From positions 1 through 36,536 of the forward strand of contig JABXIJ010000066.1 in NCBI GenBank assembly GCA_013373105.1: a stretch of DNA of 36,536 nt, in the 5' to 3' direction. The position numbers and the translations under genes were made by a program. Source of the stretch: Flavobacteriaceae bacterium (GTDB lineage Bacteria; Bacteroidota; Bacteroidia; Flavobacteriales; Flavobacteriaceae). Of the stretch, positions 1 through 8,066 are shown piece after piece; the first letter of the stretch is position 1, and every line of letters begins with the position of its first letter. The notes under the pieces are model-generated. The model saw only the letters and a program-made list of their open reading frames with translations, ran no database searches and was not told the origin of the DNA.

Positions 1-611
1 AAGATTTTTTTGAGAAAGCTTTTGATGTTCATCATGCCATTCGTTTTCAAAATCCACATGAAGGAATTTTAAGTTATGCTGAAAAAGTTAAGGCAGATTT
101 AATTGTTATGGGTTCTAAAGGACAAACCAATTTAGATGAAATTCTAATTGGTTCTAACACTGAAAAAGTGGTTAGAACAGCAGATATTCCTGTTTTAGTT
201 GTTAAAAAAGATAACCAAAACTTTAAAATGAAAGATTTGGTATTTGCTTCTAGCTTTCAGGTAGAAGATGAAAAAATACCTTTTGCTAAATTCTTAGATT
301 TTGCCAATTCATTTAAAAGTAAGATACATTTAGTAAAAATAAATACTCCTGGTAAATTTGAAAGTACTCAAAAGTCGACAGAAAAAGTTAAAGAATTTAT
401 TGCCAATTTTGAATTACCTAAACACACTATAAATATTTACAATGATGTATCTGTTAAAAAAGGAATATTAAATTTTGCTAGAGATATTGATGCTGATTTA
501 ATTGCCTTAAGAACACATGGTAGAAGTGGAATATCTCATTTATTTACAGCAAGTGTTACTAAAAACCTTTCTAAAAATGCATTAAAACCAATGTTGACAA
601 TTAAGGTTTAA
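1..611 (+). CDS. Universal stress protein, tandem UspA type (5' end missing)
   Basis: The reading frame is open from the left edge (frame beginning at base 3), so the start codon lies outside the window; the ATG at 108 is internal. The visible part holds the end of one Usp domain, with ADLIVMGSKG and a following SNTEKVVRTADIPVLVV segment, which are the nucleotide-binding loop and last strand typical of UspA folds. A second Usp-like domain follows and ends with LIALRTHGRSGISHLF and a final strand. Two-domain Usp proteins of about 270-280 residues are common in Flavobacteriia and are cytoplasmic. The exact role is not known from sequence. The stop codon overlaps the end of the convergent truB by 4 bases and no terminator is visible between them. 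Confidence 0.9.
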   Translation, partial: DFFEKAFDVHHAIRFQNPHEGILSYAEKVKADLIVMGSKGQTNLDEILIGSNTEKVVRTADIPVLVVKKDNQNFKMKDLVFASSFQVEDEKIPFAKFLDFANSFKSKIHLVKINTPGKFESTQKSTEKVKEFIANFELPKHTINIYNDVSVKKGILNFARDIDADLIALRTHGRSGISHLFTASVTKNLSKNALKPMLTIKV

Positions 612-1300
612 TTGTTAATTAAACTTTCTATAAAATCATCTATAGACAAAGCATTATTTACAGAAAAATCTCCAATTTTAGTTCTTCTTAAAGCTGTTAA
701 ATGCGCTCCAGAATCTAAAGCTTTTCCAAAATCGTGAGCTAAAGAACGTATGTAAGTACCTTTACTACAAACTACTCTAAGGTCTATATTTAGGGCGTTA
801 ATTTTGGTAATTTCAAATTCAGTAATACTAACAGTTCTTGCTTTTATTTCTGTAGTTTCTCCTTTTCTAGCTAGTTCATACAAGCGCTTTCCATCTTTTT
901 TAATTGCAGAAAAAATGGGTGGTTTTTGTTGAATATCGCCAATAAACTGTTGTGTAGTTTCTTTAATTAACTCATCAGATAAATGAGTTGTTGGGTAAGT
1001 AGAATCAATTTCTGTTTCTAAATCGTAACTAGGTGTTGTTGCTCCTAAAGTTATAGTACCAGTATATTCTTTTATTTGACCTTGATAGGTATTAATATTC
1101 TTGGTTTCTTTACCACAACATATAATTAATAAACCTGTAGCTAATGGATCTAAAGTTCCTGCATGACCCACCTTTATTTTTTTTAAGTTGAATCTTTTTT
1201 TTATGTGCCAACGAATTTTATTGACTGCCTGAAAAGATGTCCAATGTAAAGGTTTATCAATTAATAAAACCTTGCCTTCTAAAAACGATTCTTTAGTCAT
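608..1300 (-). CDS. truB: tRNA pseudouridine(55) synthase TruB
   Basis: TruB converts U55 of the T-loop of tRNAs to pseudouridine in the cytoplasm. The protein has 230 residues, short for the family because it lacks the C-terminal PUA-like extension seen in E. coli TruB. The N-terminal KPLHWTSF and the catalytic GHAGTLDPLATGLL motif (catalytic Asp at residue 51) are intact, as are the later KPPIFSAIKKDGKRLYELAR and GTYIRSLAHD motifs. It lies 5 bases downstream of uppP and is the last gene of an ftsX-DUF3098-uppP-truB run, an arrangement common in Flavobacteriia. It is very likely transcribed with uppP. Confidence 0.96.
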   Translation of the reverse strand: MTKESFLEGKVLLIDKPLHWTSFQAVNKIRWHIKKRFNLKKIKVGHAGTLDPLATGLLIICCGKETKNINTYQGQIKEYTGTITLGATTPSYDLETEIDSTYPTTHLSDELIKETTQQFIGDIQQKPPIFSAIKKDGKRLYELARKGETTEIKARTVSITEFEITKINALNIDLRVVCSKGTYIRSLAHDFGKALDSGAHLTALRRTKIGDFSVNNALSIDDFIESLINN

Positions 1301-1305
1301 TAAAA

Positions 1306-2100
1306 TTAGCTTAGTAAAGAATAAACAATTGCAACAAAACCAACAATAGCACAGTATATTGAAAAGTAGGTTAATTTACTTTTTTTAACTAAAGCAATCA
1401 TCCATTTACAAGCTAGTAAACCTGCTATAAATGCTGCAATAAAACCTATAGAAATTGGTAACATTTCAGAAGATTGAAAGTTTAAATCTCCACTTAAAAC
1501 ATCTTTTCCAATTTTACCAAAAATTAAAGGAACCACCATTAAAAATGAAAAACGTGCAGCCTTTGTTCTATCAACACCTAATAAAACCGATGTTGAAATG
1601 GTTGCACCAGATCTAGAAATACCAGGTAACATTGCAATGGCTTGAGAAACACCAATAATAACTGAATTTACAAAAGATACATTTTTGTTGGTATTTTTTG
1701 CTTTGTCAGCTAACAATAACAATAGTGCAGTAAGTAACAACATAAAACCTACCAATAGAACTTTACCTCCAAAAAAAGATTCTAATTGCTCTTCAAAAAG
1801 TAATCCTACAATAACAGCAGGAATCATAGAAATAATAATTTTTAATGAGAATTGTAATTCGTCATTCCATTTAAATTGAAACAATCCTTTAAAAATTTCA
1901 AAAACTTCTTTTCTAAAAATTACAAGCGTACTTAAAGCTGTGGCAAAGTGTAAAACCACTGTAAAAGTTAAGCTTTCTTCTGGTACAGAAGTATCGCCTA
2001 AAATTGCTTTAGCTAATTCTAAATGCCCACTAGATGAAACTGGTAAAAACTCTGTTAACCCTTGAATAACACCAAGTACTATAGCCTCTAAAACATCCAT
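1306..2100 (-). CDS. uppP: Undecaprenyl-diphosphate phosphatase UppP/BacA
   Basis: This integral membrane enzyme dephosphorylates undecaprenyl pyrophosphate to recycle the lipid carrier for peptidoglycan and O-antigen synthesis, and confers bacitracin tolerance. The protein has 264 residues, normal for the family. The two signature loops are present: GLTEFLPVSSSGHL at residues 14-27 and PGISRSG at residues 159-165, which contains the conserved Ser and Arg. At least seven hydrophobic segments can be traced. The start is 3 bases after the DUF3098 gene stop, so translation is probably coupled. Confidence 0.96.
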   Translation of the reverse strand: MDVLEAIVLGVIQGLTEFLPVSSSGHLELAKAILGDTSVPEESLTFTVVLHFATALSTLVIFRKEVFEIFKGLFQFKWNDELQFSLKIIISMIPAVIVGLLFEEQLESFFGGKVLLVGFMLLLTALLLLLADKAKNTNKNVSFVNSVIIGVSQAIAMLPGISRSGATISTSVLLGVDRTKAARFSFLMVVPLIFGKIGKDVLSGDLNFQSSEMLPISIGFIAAFIAGLLACKWMIALVKKSKLTYFSIYCAIVGFVAIVYSLLS

Positions 2101-2103
2101 AGC

Positions 2104-2346
2104 TTACTTCTTAGGATTTGCTAAAATTGCATATATCTGAATTCCTAATCCTATAATTACCAAAGTTGGTGCTAATCTAATGCGCTGCCAGTTGTATATT
2201 TCTTCGTTAAAAACTTCAGGATTGTCACTTCCACCGCCAACCATAAAAATAAATCCCAGGGCAATGAATGCTATACCAACAAGCATTATTATGTAATTCT
2301 TTTTACCAAATAAAAATGTTGGTTTTGGTGAATTTTTTTTATCCAT
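2104..2346 (-). CDS. DUF3098 family small membrane protein
   Basis: An 80-residue protein with a short charged N-terminus and two membrane segments, roughly residues 18-38 (IIMLVGIAFIALGFIFMVGGG) and 57-75 (LAPTLVIIGLGIQIYAIL), joined by a polar loop containing EIYNWQRIRLAP. This is the pattern of DUF3098, a Bacteroidota-restricted family of unknown function that is regularly found between ftsX and uppP. It starts 1 base after the ftsX stop and ends 3 bases before uppP. Its position suggests a link to envelope growth or division, but no activity can be assigned. Confidence 0.85.
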   Translation of the reverse strand: MDKKNSPKPTFLFGKKNYIIMLVGIAFIALGFIFMVGGGSDNPEVFNEEIYNWQRIRLAPTLVIIGLGIQIYAILANPKK

Positions 2347-2347
2347 A

Positions 2348-3226
2348 TTAATAATATAATTCGTCTGTTTGTAAATTTAAAAAACGTTGGGTTGCAAAAA
2401 ATGTACTTAACCAACTAATAATAAATGCCATTATTAAAACACCTCCTGCCAAAATAGATAGCATTTTATAATCTTCTAAAAAGTATAAACTTGGCATATA
2501 TTTATCTAAATAATATAACATTACTGCTAGCCCTATTAATGCTATTATTGCACCAAAAAAACCCAACTTAATGCTTTGTATAATAAATGGTTTTCTAATA
2601 AAACTTTTTGTTGCACCAACCATTTGCATGGTTTTAATATTAAAACGTTTTGAATATATAGATAGCCTAATAGAACTGTTAATTAGCAAGATAGCAATAA
2701 GCCCAAAAAAACCACTAACAATTAATAACCAAAAACTAATTCTATTGATATTCTTAGTTAATAAATTAATTAAAGGTTTATCATAAGAAACATCTGCAAC
2801 AAAATTATTTTTTAAGAACTTCTGCTCAATTTCTTCCATTTTTTCTGGTGTAACAAAATCTGCATTTAGATAAATATCAAAACCATTTTTAAGAGGGTTT
2901 GTTCCTAAAAACTTTAAGAAATCTTCACCAATTTCTTTACTATAATTTTTTGCAGCTTGAGTTTTACTAATGTATATAGCCTTTCTAGTATATGGCTCTT
3001 TTTCTATAAATTCTTTAAACGTATTTATTTGACTTTTAGTTACTTGATCATTCAAAAAAATAGTTATGGCCACTTTTTCTTTAACACGATTAGCTACACT
3101 ATTTGATTTTAAAAGAATTAAGCCTAAAACACCAACCATAAACAACACCAAAGCAATACTAATTACTACAGAAAAGTAAGAAGATTGTAGACGTCTTTTT
3201 TGATAAGAATCAAATTTAGCTGACAT
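2348..3226 (-). CDS. ftsX: Cell division ABC-type protein FtsX
   Basis: FtsX is the membrane partner of the FtsE ATPase at the division site and transmits conformational signals to periplasmic peptidoglycan hydrolases. The 292-residue protein has the family layout: an N-terminal cytoplasmic stretch and membrane helix (about residues 17-45), a periplasmic domain (about 50-165) and three C-terminal helices in the FtsX permease domain, including a KRFNIKTMQMVGATKSFIRKPF cytoplasmic loop. No ftsE is adjacent, which is usual in Flavobacteriia. It heads the DUF3098-uppP-truB run. Upstream, the minus strand reads TAGTATCTTGCGCC, which resembles a -7 element with one T missing, so a separate promoter is possible. 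Confidence 0.92.
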   Translation of the reverse strand: MSAKFDSYQKRRLQSSYFSVVISIALVLFMVGVLGLILLKSNSVANRVKEKVAITIFLNDQVTKSQINTFKEFIEKEPYTRKAIYISKTQAAKNYSKEIGEDFLKFLGTNPLKNGFDIYLNADFVTPEKMEEIEQKFLKNNFVADVSYDKPLINLLTKNINRISFWLLIVSGFFGLIAILLINSSIRLSIYSKRFNIKTMQMVGATKSFIRKPFIIQSIKLGFFGAIIALIGLAVMLYYLDKYMPSLYFLEDYKMLSILAGGVLIMAFIISWLSTFFATQRFLNLQTDELYY

Positions 3227-3299
3227 AAATAGAGTTTATTGGCGCAAGATACTAATTAGAATGTTTTAGATGTATTAAGTAAACAGTATTTTAACTTTT

Positions 3300-3701
3300 T
3301 TATTCTATTTCTTGACACAATTCTATTAAAACTCCGTTTGTAGATTTTGGATGCAAGAAAGCTACCAATTTATTGTCTGCACCTTTTTTTGGTGTATCGT
3401 TTAAAATAATAAATCCTTCCTCTTTTAAACGGGCTAATTCTTTATAAATATCTGAAACAGCAAAAGCAATATGATGTATACCTTCTCCTTTTTTTTCGAT
3501 AAATTTTGCAATTGGACTATTGGGATTTGTAGCTTCTAACAATTCAATTTTATTAGGACCAGATTTAAAAAAAGAAGTCTTAACACCTTCAGAAGCAACT
3601 TCTTCAATTTTATAATGAGGCTCACCAAAAAGAGAGGCAAATAACTGATTAGATTTATCTAAATCTTTTACTGCAATTCCTATATGTTCTATTTTATCCA
3701 T
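3300..3701 (-). CDS. mce: Methylmalonyl-CoA epimerase
   Basis: The enzyme interconverts (R)- and (S)-methylmalonyl-CoA in propionate and odd-chain/branched-chain catabolism, working with methylmalonyl-CoA mutase. The 133-residue protein is a two-module vicinal-oxygen-chelate (VOC) fold. Metal-ligand candidates are His6 (IEHIGIAV), His76 or His77 (GIHHIAFAV) and Glu127 (GVLIELCQ), matching the family pattern. The mutase genes are not in this window. The ATG lies only about 15 bases beyond the hairpin terminator of the upstream DUF5689 gene, so its own promoter must overlap that hairpin or it depends on read-through; no clear -7 element is visible. Confidence 0.93.
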   Translation of the reverse strand: MDKIEHIGIAVKDLDKSNQLFASLFGEPHYKIEEVASEGVKTSFFKSGPNKIELLEATNPNSPIAKFIEKKGEGIHHIAFAVSDIYKELARLKEEGFIILNDTPKKGADNKLVAFLHPKSTNGVLIELCQEIE

Positions 3702-3712
3702 AATGTAAAATT

Positions 3713-3745
3713 AAAAAAAACCAGTAAAGATTTCTTTACTGGTTT
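3713..3745 (-). terminator. Rho-independent terminator of the receptor-DUF5689 operon
   Basis: A perfect 13-bp stem is formed by 3718-3730 and 3733-3745 (AAACCAGTAAAGA and its complement). On the minus strand it is followed by a run of eight T (positions 3720-3713). It lies just after the DUF5689 stop codon on the minus strand. Confidence 0.9.
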
Positions 3746-3767
3746 ATAAATACTTGTGTTTTTTAAA

Positions 3768-5171
3768 CTATTTGGCTAAAATTCTAAAATCGTCTACCAT
3801 ATAAGCACCATCTAAATCTAAGTCTGTACCAGAACCTGTAAATTTAAACGCAACATATAATGTACCTGAAAAGGATGATAAATCTACTAACCCAGCATCT
3901 TTAAATTCGTACCAAGAATCTGCTTGTGTTGGTAAATTAACAGATATTGGTTGCCAAGTTGCTGTAGTAACATTTGTGCCATCGAAATCAGTTGAAACTA
4001 AAACTTCTAATGTGTTTGATGGAGAGTCTAAGTGATGTTGTGCCAACATAACGTTTAAGAAAACTTGACTATGTGCACTTAAATCTACACTTGGAGATAC
4101 TAACCAGCCAACATTAACATCGTCATTAGTCCTAAATGCACTAAACTCTGCATATCCATTTCCACTAAAAATTTGTTCTGTCCAAAGTTCACTTCCAGTT
4201 TCAGCAAAGTTTACCCAGCCTGGAAAGTTTAAGTTTGTATTATCTGTACCAGAATCAAAATCTTCTTCTACAACAACAGTAAAATCGTTTATATCTAAAG
4301 GCTCACATTTTGCACCATCCATTTGCACACCATCAACTGAATTTAATGCTAAAACTAAATCACTTCCATTAAAAGTTTTTGAAACAACTCCTGAAATACT
4401 TCCTCCACCAGAAGGAATTACCATAAAGCCAAAATCGGCAAAAGCACTCGTTTCTAATATAAATGAGGTATAGCCAAATCCTTCACAACTCTGAATAGTC
4501 CTTTGAGTATCAAATTGATTATTACTATCATGATATGTTTTACCTGCTAAAGTAGATGGAAAATGTGCATTATCAACCTTTATAAAAAGCCCAATATGTG
4601 CATTACTTATTGCTGTAAAAGTTACAGTTAATGGCATCATTTCTTCTGTTGTAGCAGAACGTAACACAGCATTTTGTGTTTGTGTTATAGATAAGTTTTC
4701 TACTTCGTTATCTAAATTTCTATCTCCACCAATTGCAATTACACCATCTCCTGAACGTACTTCTCCTATGAATAATCCTTTTAAATTGATGTAAATTTCT
4801 CTACCAAAATTGTATTTATTATAAGAATCTATAAATTCTGTAACTACTTTAATAGCTGCAGTTGGGTTTGTTGGACTATCTTGAATAAAAAACTCTTTGT
4901 AAAAGTTTCCACTTTGGTCTGATGAGGAAACATAACCTTTAACATAAATATTTGAGGTGATTTCAGTTACCTGTCCATTTACAAACAAACCTTTTAAGTT
5001 AGCAATAGTAATTTCATTAAAATTAGGATCATTTAAGAATTCTTCTAAAGCTTGGTTTTCTTCGCTACCAATTGAGTTTGGTATGTCAAAATCGCCATCT
5101 TCTACACAAGACGTAAAAGAAATACTAGTAATTAAGGCTAGTAAAAAAATGATTAATTTATTTGTTTTCAT
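3768..5171 (-). CDS. Surface lipoprotein with DUF5689 and choice-of-anchor J-like domain
   Basis: The 467-residue protein begins with a lipoprotein signal whose lipobox FTSC puts the lipidated Cys at residue 22, followed by acidic residues (VEDGDFD) typical of surface-exported lipoproteins in Bacteroidota. Residues of about 40-270 match the DUF5689 type seen in flavobacterial lipoproteins (IANLKGLFVNGQ, NIYVKGYVSSSDQSGNFYKEFFIQD), an OB-like module. Residues of about 295-467 (EDFDSGT, GWLVSPSVDLS, VFLNVMLAQHHLDSPSNTL, GAYMVDDFRIL) look like a choice-of-anchor J beta-sandwich. It starts 17 bases downstream of a TonB-dependent receptor and ends at a strong terminator, so the two form an operon. 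A ligand-capturing partner of the receptor is the likely role. The ligand is not shown directly. Confidence 0.82.
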   Translation of the reverse strand: MKTNKLIIFLLALITSISFTSCVEDGDFDIPNSIGSEENQALEEFLNDPNFNEITIANLKGLFVNGQVTEITSNIYVKGYVSSSDQSGNFYKEFFIQDSPTNPTAAIKVVTEFIDSYNKYNFGREIYINLKGLFIGEVRSGDGVIAIGGDRNLDNEVENLSITQTQNAVLRSATTEEMMPLTVTFTAISNAHIGLFIKVDNAHFPSTLAGKTYHDSNNQFDTQRTIQSCEGFGYTSFILETSAFADFGFMVIPSGGGSISGVVSKTFNGSDLVLALNSVDGVQMDGAKCEPLDINDFTVVVEEDFDSGTDNTNLNFPGWVNFAETGSELWTEQIFSGNGYAEFSAFRTNDDVNVGWLVSPSVDLSAHSQVFLNVMLAQHHLDSPSNTLEVLVSTDFDGTNVTTATWQPISVNLPTQADSWYEFKDAGLVDLSSFSGTLYVAFKFTGSGTDLDLDGAYMVDDFRILAK

Positions 5172-5188
5172 ATCCTTTATTTTATTTT

Positions 5189-7939
5189 TTAAAATCTTAA
5201 ATTAACGTTTAAAAAGTAAGTAGCTCCTCTACCATACCAATATCTATTTCCAAAAACTGGAGTATCTAGTGCTTTATCATCTCTTAGTTGTCTAAAATTA
5301 GCATTACGCCCTTGTTCAAAACCACCAGATTTGTATTCTTTGTTTAATAGGTTGTTTACTGTAGCAAAAACACTAATATATTTATCACCTATTTTCCAAG
5401 ATTTACCACCAATTAAATTAACTACCATATAATTATCGAACTTTTCTTGTTGTAATAATTCTCTAGCTAAATCTGGGTCGTAATCTGCAAATGGTAAGCC
5501 ATCTGCATCTTCGTAAAAGTTAGATGAACGTGTTAAGGGAGCAACATCTACATAAATGTTAGAAAAGAAATTGGCAGTTGCTCCAAACCACCAATAATCT
5601 GGATCTCTATACTCAAAACCTAATGAATAAGCATTTTGTGGACCAGAAGCTAATTTGTAATTCTTAAGATTAGAAACATAGTCTTTAGATCTAAAGTCTG
5701 CATCAAAACCACCATTGTTTGCTACATCAGATGTTAGGTATAAATCTGGATTGTTAGCATATATAAATTGGCCAACAGATGCTGCACCTTTTAACTTTAT
5801 AGTTGGTGTAACTTGTGCTTCTAAACCAAGTTCAAGACCAATATGATTTTTTTCGATATTAGTCATAATTTCTTGAACAAAAGCAGTATTATCTCCACCA
5901 ACTCCATCTGCAAAATAGAATGATATTTCTGTTGCATCTGTAATATTTGTGTAATATCCTGTTAGTCTAGATGTAATAATTGGTGTTCTAACTATATAAC
6001 TAAAATCTGTTGTTAAAATCTTTTCGCTTTGTAAGTTATCTACAACATTATTATTTTCTCTAGAGTTAGAAAAAGAGTTTCTTATTGTTGGTGCTTGAGA
6101 CATATAACCAGCATTAAAGTCTAATAAATGGCGCCCAGTAATTTTATAAGTTATTCCTCCTTTAACACCAAAGTTTGTAAAATCTAGTTTGTCAGATAAT
6201 CCTAAAGAATTGTTTGCAAATCTTCCATTTTGATAAAGTCCTTCTCTTTGATGTGTTGTTCTAGACAAGTTAAAGGCAGCATAAAAATCTACTTTATTAT
6301 ATTTAAATTGAGCTTGTGTAAATGCTCCAACAAGATCAGAGTTTAAGTTAAAATTGTATCTAAAGGTATCTCCAACTCCAACAACTCTATTTGGTGTTAG
6401 CAAGTTGTTTTGTCTTTTATCTGCTGTATCTGCAAATGGATTAATATCTAAATACCCAATACCACCTAATAAATCGATAACTTCTGCAAAATTATAAGAA
6501 CGTAATCTTCTGTATTCTAATTTGGCATTTAATGTAATGTTTGGGTTTATTTGAGTATTTAAAATACTATTTATGGTAACTTGTTTATCATCGTTTCTAT
6601 CTTCATACAACACATAAGCATTATTTATTCCATTGGTAGCATTTGTAATGTTGGCATCAAATAATCGTTCCCAATCTAACTGTCCATCATCATTAAAATT
6701 TTCTTGTGCATCAAAAGCGCCAGCTTTATCTCCATTTCTTAAGAAAAAACTTGGTAAGTATTGGTAGTAAGTTGGACTAGGGTTTGCACCTCCATTAAAG
6801 TCGATTCTACTATTTCCTATTCTACCAAATTGATAAGCTAAATTGGTTTGTATTGTTGTTTTATCAGAAATAGTCCAATAATGGTTTAACATAACAATAG
6901 GTTCTACCACTTCTTTAATTCTTGAGTTTATTTTTTTACCATTTAAATAACCCCAATAATCATTGTAAGCAATACCTTTTAAATCGAAAACCTCTTGAGT
7001 ATTTGGAGATGATTTACCTCTTCTATTAGGGGCAAAAATTCCAGTAAAAACAAGACTATGATTATCATTTAATTTCTTTTCAACAGCACCAAATACTGAG
7101 TATGCATTATAAGTTGTACCTTCATTGAACCCTTCATTTCCTGCTCTTCTTGAAGCAGAAAAAGTAAATGCCCATCCTTTTTCTGACATACCTGTAGTGT
7201 GAGTTGCCATAACTCTGTGTACATAACTTCTATTAGATGATGAATAAGAAATTCTTGTTCCAGGTCTTTGTTGCGATGGCCTAGTATCTATATTTGTTGA
7301 ACCCAAAACTCCACCAAAGGTAAAGTTTGATGGGGCTAAACCATTACTAAATTCTTGGTTACGTAATACATCGTTTAAACCTCCCCAATTACTCCATTGT
7401 GCTCTTCCATCAAAGAGCTTATTCATTTCAATACCATTGATTAGTACTTTTCCATTACCAGAATCTAGACCTTTAATTCTAAAGAAAGACTGACTAAATT
7501 CAAAAGCTGCTGTTCTAAGAAATAAATCGCGAGTTGCTTGTAATAAACCAGATATATTATCTGCTGCACTAGCATCATCATTTAATTCATCATCTGTAAT
7601 GGTAATAAGACTTAAATCTTGATCTTCTGTAACATCTTTATAAAGAAAGATAACTCCTAAATCTATGGTTTTACCAGAAAACTCTATTGGAAAGTTCTGA
7701 CTTTCATACCCAGTAAAACTAATTTCTAATAAATAGCTTCCATTTGGTAAGTCTTTTAATTCAAAAACCCCTTTTGAGTTTGTAGTTTTATTGGCTGGTG
7801 TATTCAAAATTTTAACTAAAACCCCAGCTAATGGATTTTCTGAATCGCTGTCTTTTACGATTCCTTTTACAATATTCTGTGCATGTCCACTAAAAAAAAC
7901 AAACAAGCATAAGAATATTGAAAATGTAATTTTTCTCAT
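5189..7939 (-). CDS. TonB-dependent receptor with N-terminal CarboxypepD_reg-like domain
   Basis: A 916-residue outer-membrane receptor that would import a ligand using energy from TonB-ExbBD. A signal peptide spans about residues 1-20 (ending SGHAQ). Residues of about 22-100 form the carboxypeptidase-regulatory-like domain (GIVKDSDSENPLAGVLVKI, GSYLLEISFTGYESQ). A plug follows at about 120-230 (FFRIKGLDSGNGKVLINGIEMN), then a long beta-barrel ending in Phe. It lacks a SusD partner; instead a DUF5689 lipoprotein follows 17 bases downstream, and a secreted nuclease-fold gene is divergent. The promoter carries an 11-bp-phased TTAACA-type array, shared with the phosphate genes at the other end of the window. 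I infer uptake of a phosphorus compound, perhaps nucleic-acid breakdown products; the ligand cannot be read from the sequence. Confidence 0.88.
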   Translation of the reverse strand: MRKITFSIFLCLFVFFSGHAQNIVKGIVKDSDSENPLAGVLVKILNTPANKTTNSKGVFELKDLPNGSYLLEISFTGYESQNFPIEFSGKTIDLGVIFLYKDVTEDQDLSLITITDDELNDDASAADNISGLLQATRDLFLRTAAFEFSQSFFRIKGLDSGNGKVLINGIEMNKLFDGRAQWSNWGGLNDVLRNQEFSNGLAPSNFTFGGVLGSTNIDTRPSQQRPGTRISYSSSNRSYVHRVMATHTTGMSEKGWAFTFSASRRAGNEGFNEGTTYNAYSVFGAVEKKLNDNHSLVFTGIFAPNRRGKSSPNTQEVFDLKGIAYNDYWGYLNGKKINSRIKEVVEPIVMLNHYWTISDKTTIQTNLAYQFGRIGNSRIDFNGGANPSPTYYQYLPSFFLRNGDKAGAFDAQENFNDDGQLDWERLFDANITNATNGINNAYVLYEDRNDDKQVTINSILNTQINPNITLNAKLEYRRLRSYNFAEVIDLLGGIGYLDINPFADTADKRQNNLLTPNRVVGVGDTFRYNFNLNSDLVGAFTQAQFKYNKVDFYAAFNLSRTTHQREGLYQNGRFANNSLGLSDKLDFTNFGVKGGITYKITGRHLLDFNAGYMSQAPTIRNSFSNSRENNNVVDNLQSEKILTTDFSYIVRTPIITSRLTGYYTNITDATEISFYFADGVGGDNTAFVQEIMTNIEKNHIGLELGLEAQVTPTIKLKGAASVGQFIYANNPDLYLTSDVANNGGFDADFRSKDYVSNLKNYKLASGPQNAYSLGFEYRDPDYWWFGATANFFSNIYVDVAPLTRSSNFYEDADGLPFADYDPDLARELLQQEKFDNYMVVNLIGGKSWKIGDKYISVFATVNNLLNKEYKSGGFEQGRNANFRQLRDDKALDTPVFGNRYWYGRGATYFLNVNLRF

Positions 7940-7969
7940 AAACGTTTTTTCATTACTTTTTGAATGACT

Positions 7970-8014
7970 TAAAAGTAAAATTTTTTAACAATGCTAATGT
8001 TAATATAATATTAA
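7970..8014 (-). promoter_or_regulatory. Promoter with Pho-box-like array for the first receptor operon
   Basis: Read on the minus strand from 8014: units TTAATATTATA (8014-8004), TTAACATTAGC (8003-7993) and a weak ATTGTTAAAAA (7992-7982). The -7 element TACTTTTA (7977-7970) matches TAnnTTTG at 7 of 8 positions. The third unit begins 22 bases before the last base of the -7 element, the same register as at 32810/32832 and 32948/32970. The second unit is identical to the second porin unit. The same DNA also contains an inverted repeat TTAACA-N7-TGTTAA (7985-8003), so a dimeric regulator is an alternative reading. Confidence 0.55.
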
Positions 8015-8041
8015 AAAAAACCTGACATTCAATTTGTTTTA

Positions 8042-8049
8042 TATGTTTG
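8042..8049 (+). promoter_or_regulatory. -7 promoter element of the secreted nuclease gene
   Basis: TATGTTTG is an exact match to the Bacteroidota -7 consensus TAnnTTTG, ending 17 bases before the ATG. No convincing -33 TTG is present at the usual distance. The divergent Pho-box-like array lies about 28 bases upstream. Confidence 0.65.
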
Positions 8050-8066
8050 CAATTTAACTTATTATT

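Noticed and set aside
108..110. ATG at 108 as start of the universal stress protein
   Set aside because: The frame is open to the left edge and the upstream residues complete the Usp domain (FDVHHAIRF, ILSYAEKVKADLIVMGSKG), so this Met is internal.
3768..7939. SusCD polysaccharide utilisation locus
   Set aside because: There is no SusD-type lipoprotein, glycoside hydrolase, or hybrid two-component regulator near either TonB-dependent receptor.
8016..8037. E. coli-like Pho half-site CTGACAT (8022-8028) for the nuclease gene
   Set aside because: It is out of the 22-base register with the nuclease -7 element and is not repeated at 11 bases, so it was not counted as a sixth array.
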